The notes under the pieces were generated by a model. The model was not told where the DNA came from, did not search any database, and was given only the letters and a program-made list of their open reading frames with translations. Source: an uncultured bacterium (GTDB taxonomy: Bacteria > Cloacimonadota > Cloacimonadia > Cloacimonadales > Cloacimonadaceae). Taken from it: a stretch of DNA of 64,000 nt. The stretch is taken from contig CALLHY010000013.1 in NCBI GenBank assembly GCA_938009275.1, positions 32,747 through 96,746 of the forward strand, read 5' to 3'. A program made the position numbers and the translations under genes. Below are positions 62,841 through 64,000 of the stretch, piece by piece. Each line of letters starts with the position of its first letter. Within the stretch, counting starts at the first letter, position 1.

Positions 62841-64000
62841 TCAGAAATCTACTTTAACTCCAACGCTAACCGATCTCTTAGTATCTTTCCACCATTTAAT
62901 CTCGCCTTGCTTATCCTTGTATTTCTCGGAGTATTGGCCAATAATGAATATCTTGCGTTTATCGTTCAGGCTGAATACTACCTGAGCAGACATCTGGGCA
63001 TTGGGAACAGCAATTTTACCGAGGGCAAGTTCGGCCACATTGGTTTTGCTATATGAATAGGCAACGCTTTCCAGGCGTTTATACTGGGTGTCCATGCCGA
63101 TATTGAACCAAAGAGACTTCCCTCTTTCCAGCTTGTCTCCATATAGATTCTGCCATCCCAAACCAGCTCGTACCCTATCGCCAATCTTCCCGCTCATTTT
63201 GCACATGAATCCATATGTTGCTCCAAAGGACTCTATCTGCTGTTCTTTGGTAATGATATACGGCGTGCCATCTGCTAAGGTATCGGCAACAGCCCTCTCT
63301 TTCTCGTATCTACTATCGAAGAAACCAGGGTAAAATCCTTCACTGCTTGCCCGATATTCAAGATTAACCACCAGATAATTGAAGTCGCCATAGAATCCGG
63401 GGAGTATGAAGCCTGTACCTGCCCCGCTAATATGTGCCATTTCCGCATAAGTTCCAAAAGTGGCTTTGTCGCTTTTCATAAACTGCCAGCGGTAATCTAC
63501 GCTAAACACTGCTACTGGTGCTCGCTTACCAACATCCAGGCTTTGGTATATTTGCTTACTTGTTCTTGTTTCCAAGCCTTCTTTTTGATTAGTATCGGCA
63601 TAAATTCCCGCGCCAATATCGAAGATATCTATAAACCTAAACGTGGAATCAGGGATAGGCTGAATTCTGGCATTCGCATACAGAATGTTATTCTCTGCCA
63701 CATTGGAACTAAATGCCTGAAAACTAGGTCTTAGTGGCCACTTGGGGCTCCCCCCTATCAACAGGCCAAGATTGCGTTCTTCGGGATAGTAATACATGTT
63801 TGAGTATCGGTTCATTACCAAGCCATTGCCAAGGGTTAGCTCTGGGAAACCGCCAAAATGAAAATGGAAAGGTTCGTTCATTTCTGCATATCTGAAATAG
63901 TAAATCTTGTCCAGAATGTTGCCTATGTGATCCCAATCCTTCTTCCTTACTAATCTTTCCTACACGTAAATGCTTGAAAAATGGTGCATCGTTTTGATAG
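62841..64000 (-). pseudogene. Outer-membrane beta-barrel protein, partial and apparently frameshifted
   Basis: From the ATG-like codon at 63881 the frame reads 346 residues ending SVGVKVDF, with strand-turn patterns and a terminal Phe typical of outer-membrane barrels. The frame begins with no signal peptide. Read upstream, it continues through HIGNILDKIYYFRYAE to about 63938, then meets a stop at 63960-63962. A second frame shifted by one base is open to the window edge and reads DAPFFKHLRVGKISKEE. Joining the two at the GG of GAAGAAGGATT gives one smooth protein. Thus either a real one-base frameshift or a sequencing error is present, and the true 5' end lies beyond the right edge. Family is uncertain. 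The protein resembles large FCB outer-membrane proteins. Confidence 0.7.

Noticed and set aside
1..64000. CRISPR arrays
   Set aside because: No series of regularly spaced direct repeats of 24-40 bases was found. The only tandem repeat (62450-62497) has adjacent 10-bp units without spacers.

Overview
The window is a gene-dense chromosomal segment of a Gram-negative anaerobe, at moderately low GC. Most genes are housekeeping; phage, IS, CRISPR, rRNA and tRNA genes were not found. Outer-membrane proteins, several lipoproteins, a large exported protein with a C-terminal PNP-F/G-type (type IX secretion-like) sorting domain, a DUF4175 protein and a BamA-like patatin point to the FCB superphylum. 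The combination fits Candidatus Cloacimonadota (WWE1) best. That placement is inference from protein character; no marker alignment was possible.

Layout. 1-10.5 kb: ribD (cut by the left edge), a GH13 amylase coupled to uvrA (minus strand), then thiolase, class-III aminotransferase and pyrG (plus strand). 11-16 kb: an ABC-2 exporter whose permease is fused to a CPBP protease, glmS and a small DUF3795 protein. 16-24 kb: envelope and transport genes on the minus strand (small membrane protein, exported OB-fold protein, 925-aa type IX-like cargo, ZIP metal transporter, acetate transporter, patatin/Omp85 protein). 24-29.5 kb: LiaF-like protein, purL, a TsaC/LMW-PTP fusion and an EnvC-like protein. 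30-38 kb: one long minus-strand run, dnaN-recF-MFS-potD-aspS-purN-mtaB. 38-45 kb: HU (minus), then TPR lipoprotein, UmuD, a giant outer-membrane protein and a TSUP permease (plus). 45-54 kb: DUF4175 and TPR proteins, guaB, xerC/D and a ThiY/ThiZ-like pair without permease. 54-62.3 kb: glycogen genes (debranching enzyme, glycosyltransferase, GH57) running into an NtrC-type regulator, YbbR protein and tsaD. The right edge holds the end of an outer-membrane protein that appears frameshifted.

Themes. Purine and pyrimidine synthesis (purL, purN, guaB, pyrG), tRNA A37 threonylcarbamoylation (tsaC fusion, tsaD) with its methylthiolation (mtaB), alpha-glucan metabolism (GH13, GH57, GT4/5, GH133), DNA repair (uvrA, recF, umuD) and envelope building recur. 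Genes are packed with 1-8 bp gaps or ATGA/TAATG overlaps, and GTG or TTG starts are common.

The least explained material is in the gaps. A roughly 75-bp palindromic repeat occurs five times, always beside the 3' end of a minus-strand gene, and two copies 16 kb apart differ at one base. Several long perfect inverted repeats (29, 17 and 14 bp arms) and a 10-bp tandem repeat lie in the largest non-coding gaps. No complete new multi-gene system could be demonstrated. The repeat family, the TsaC/phosphatase fusion, the UmuD beside a giant outer-membrane protein, and the sigma-54-type activator with an altered GAFTGA loop are the best leads.
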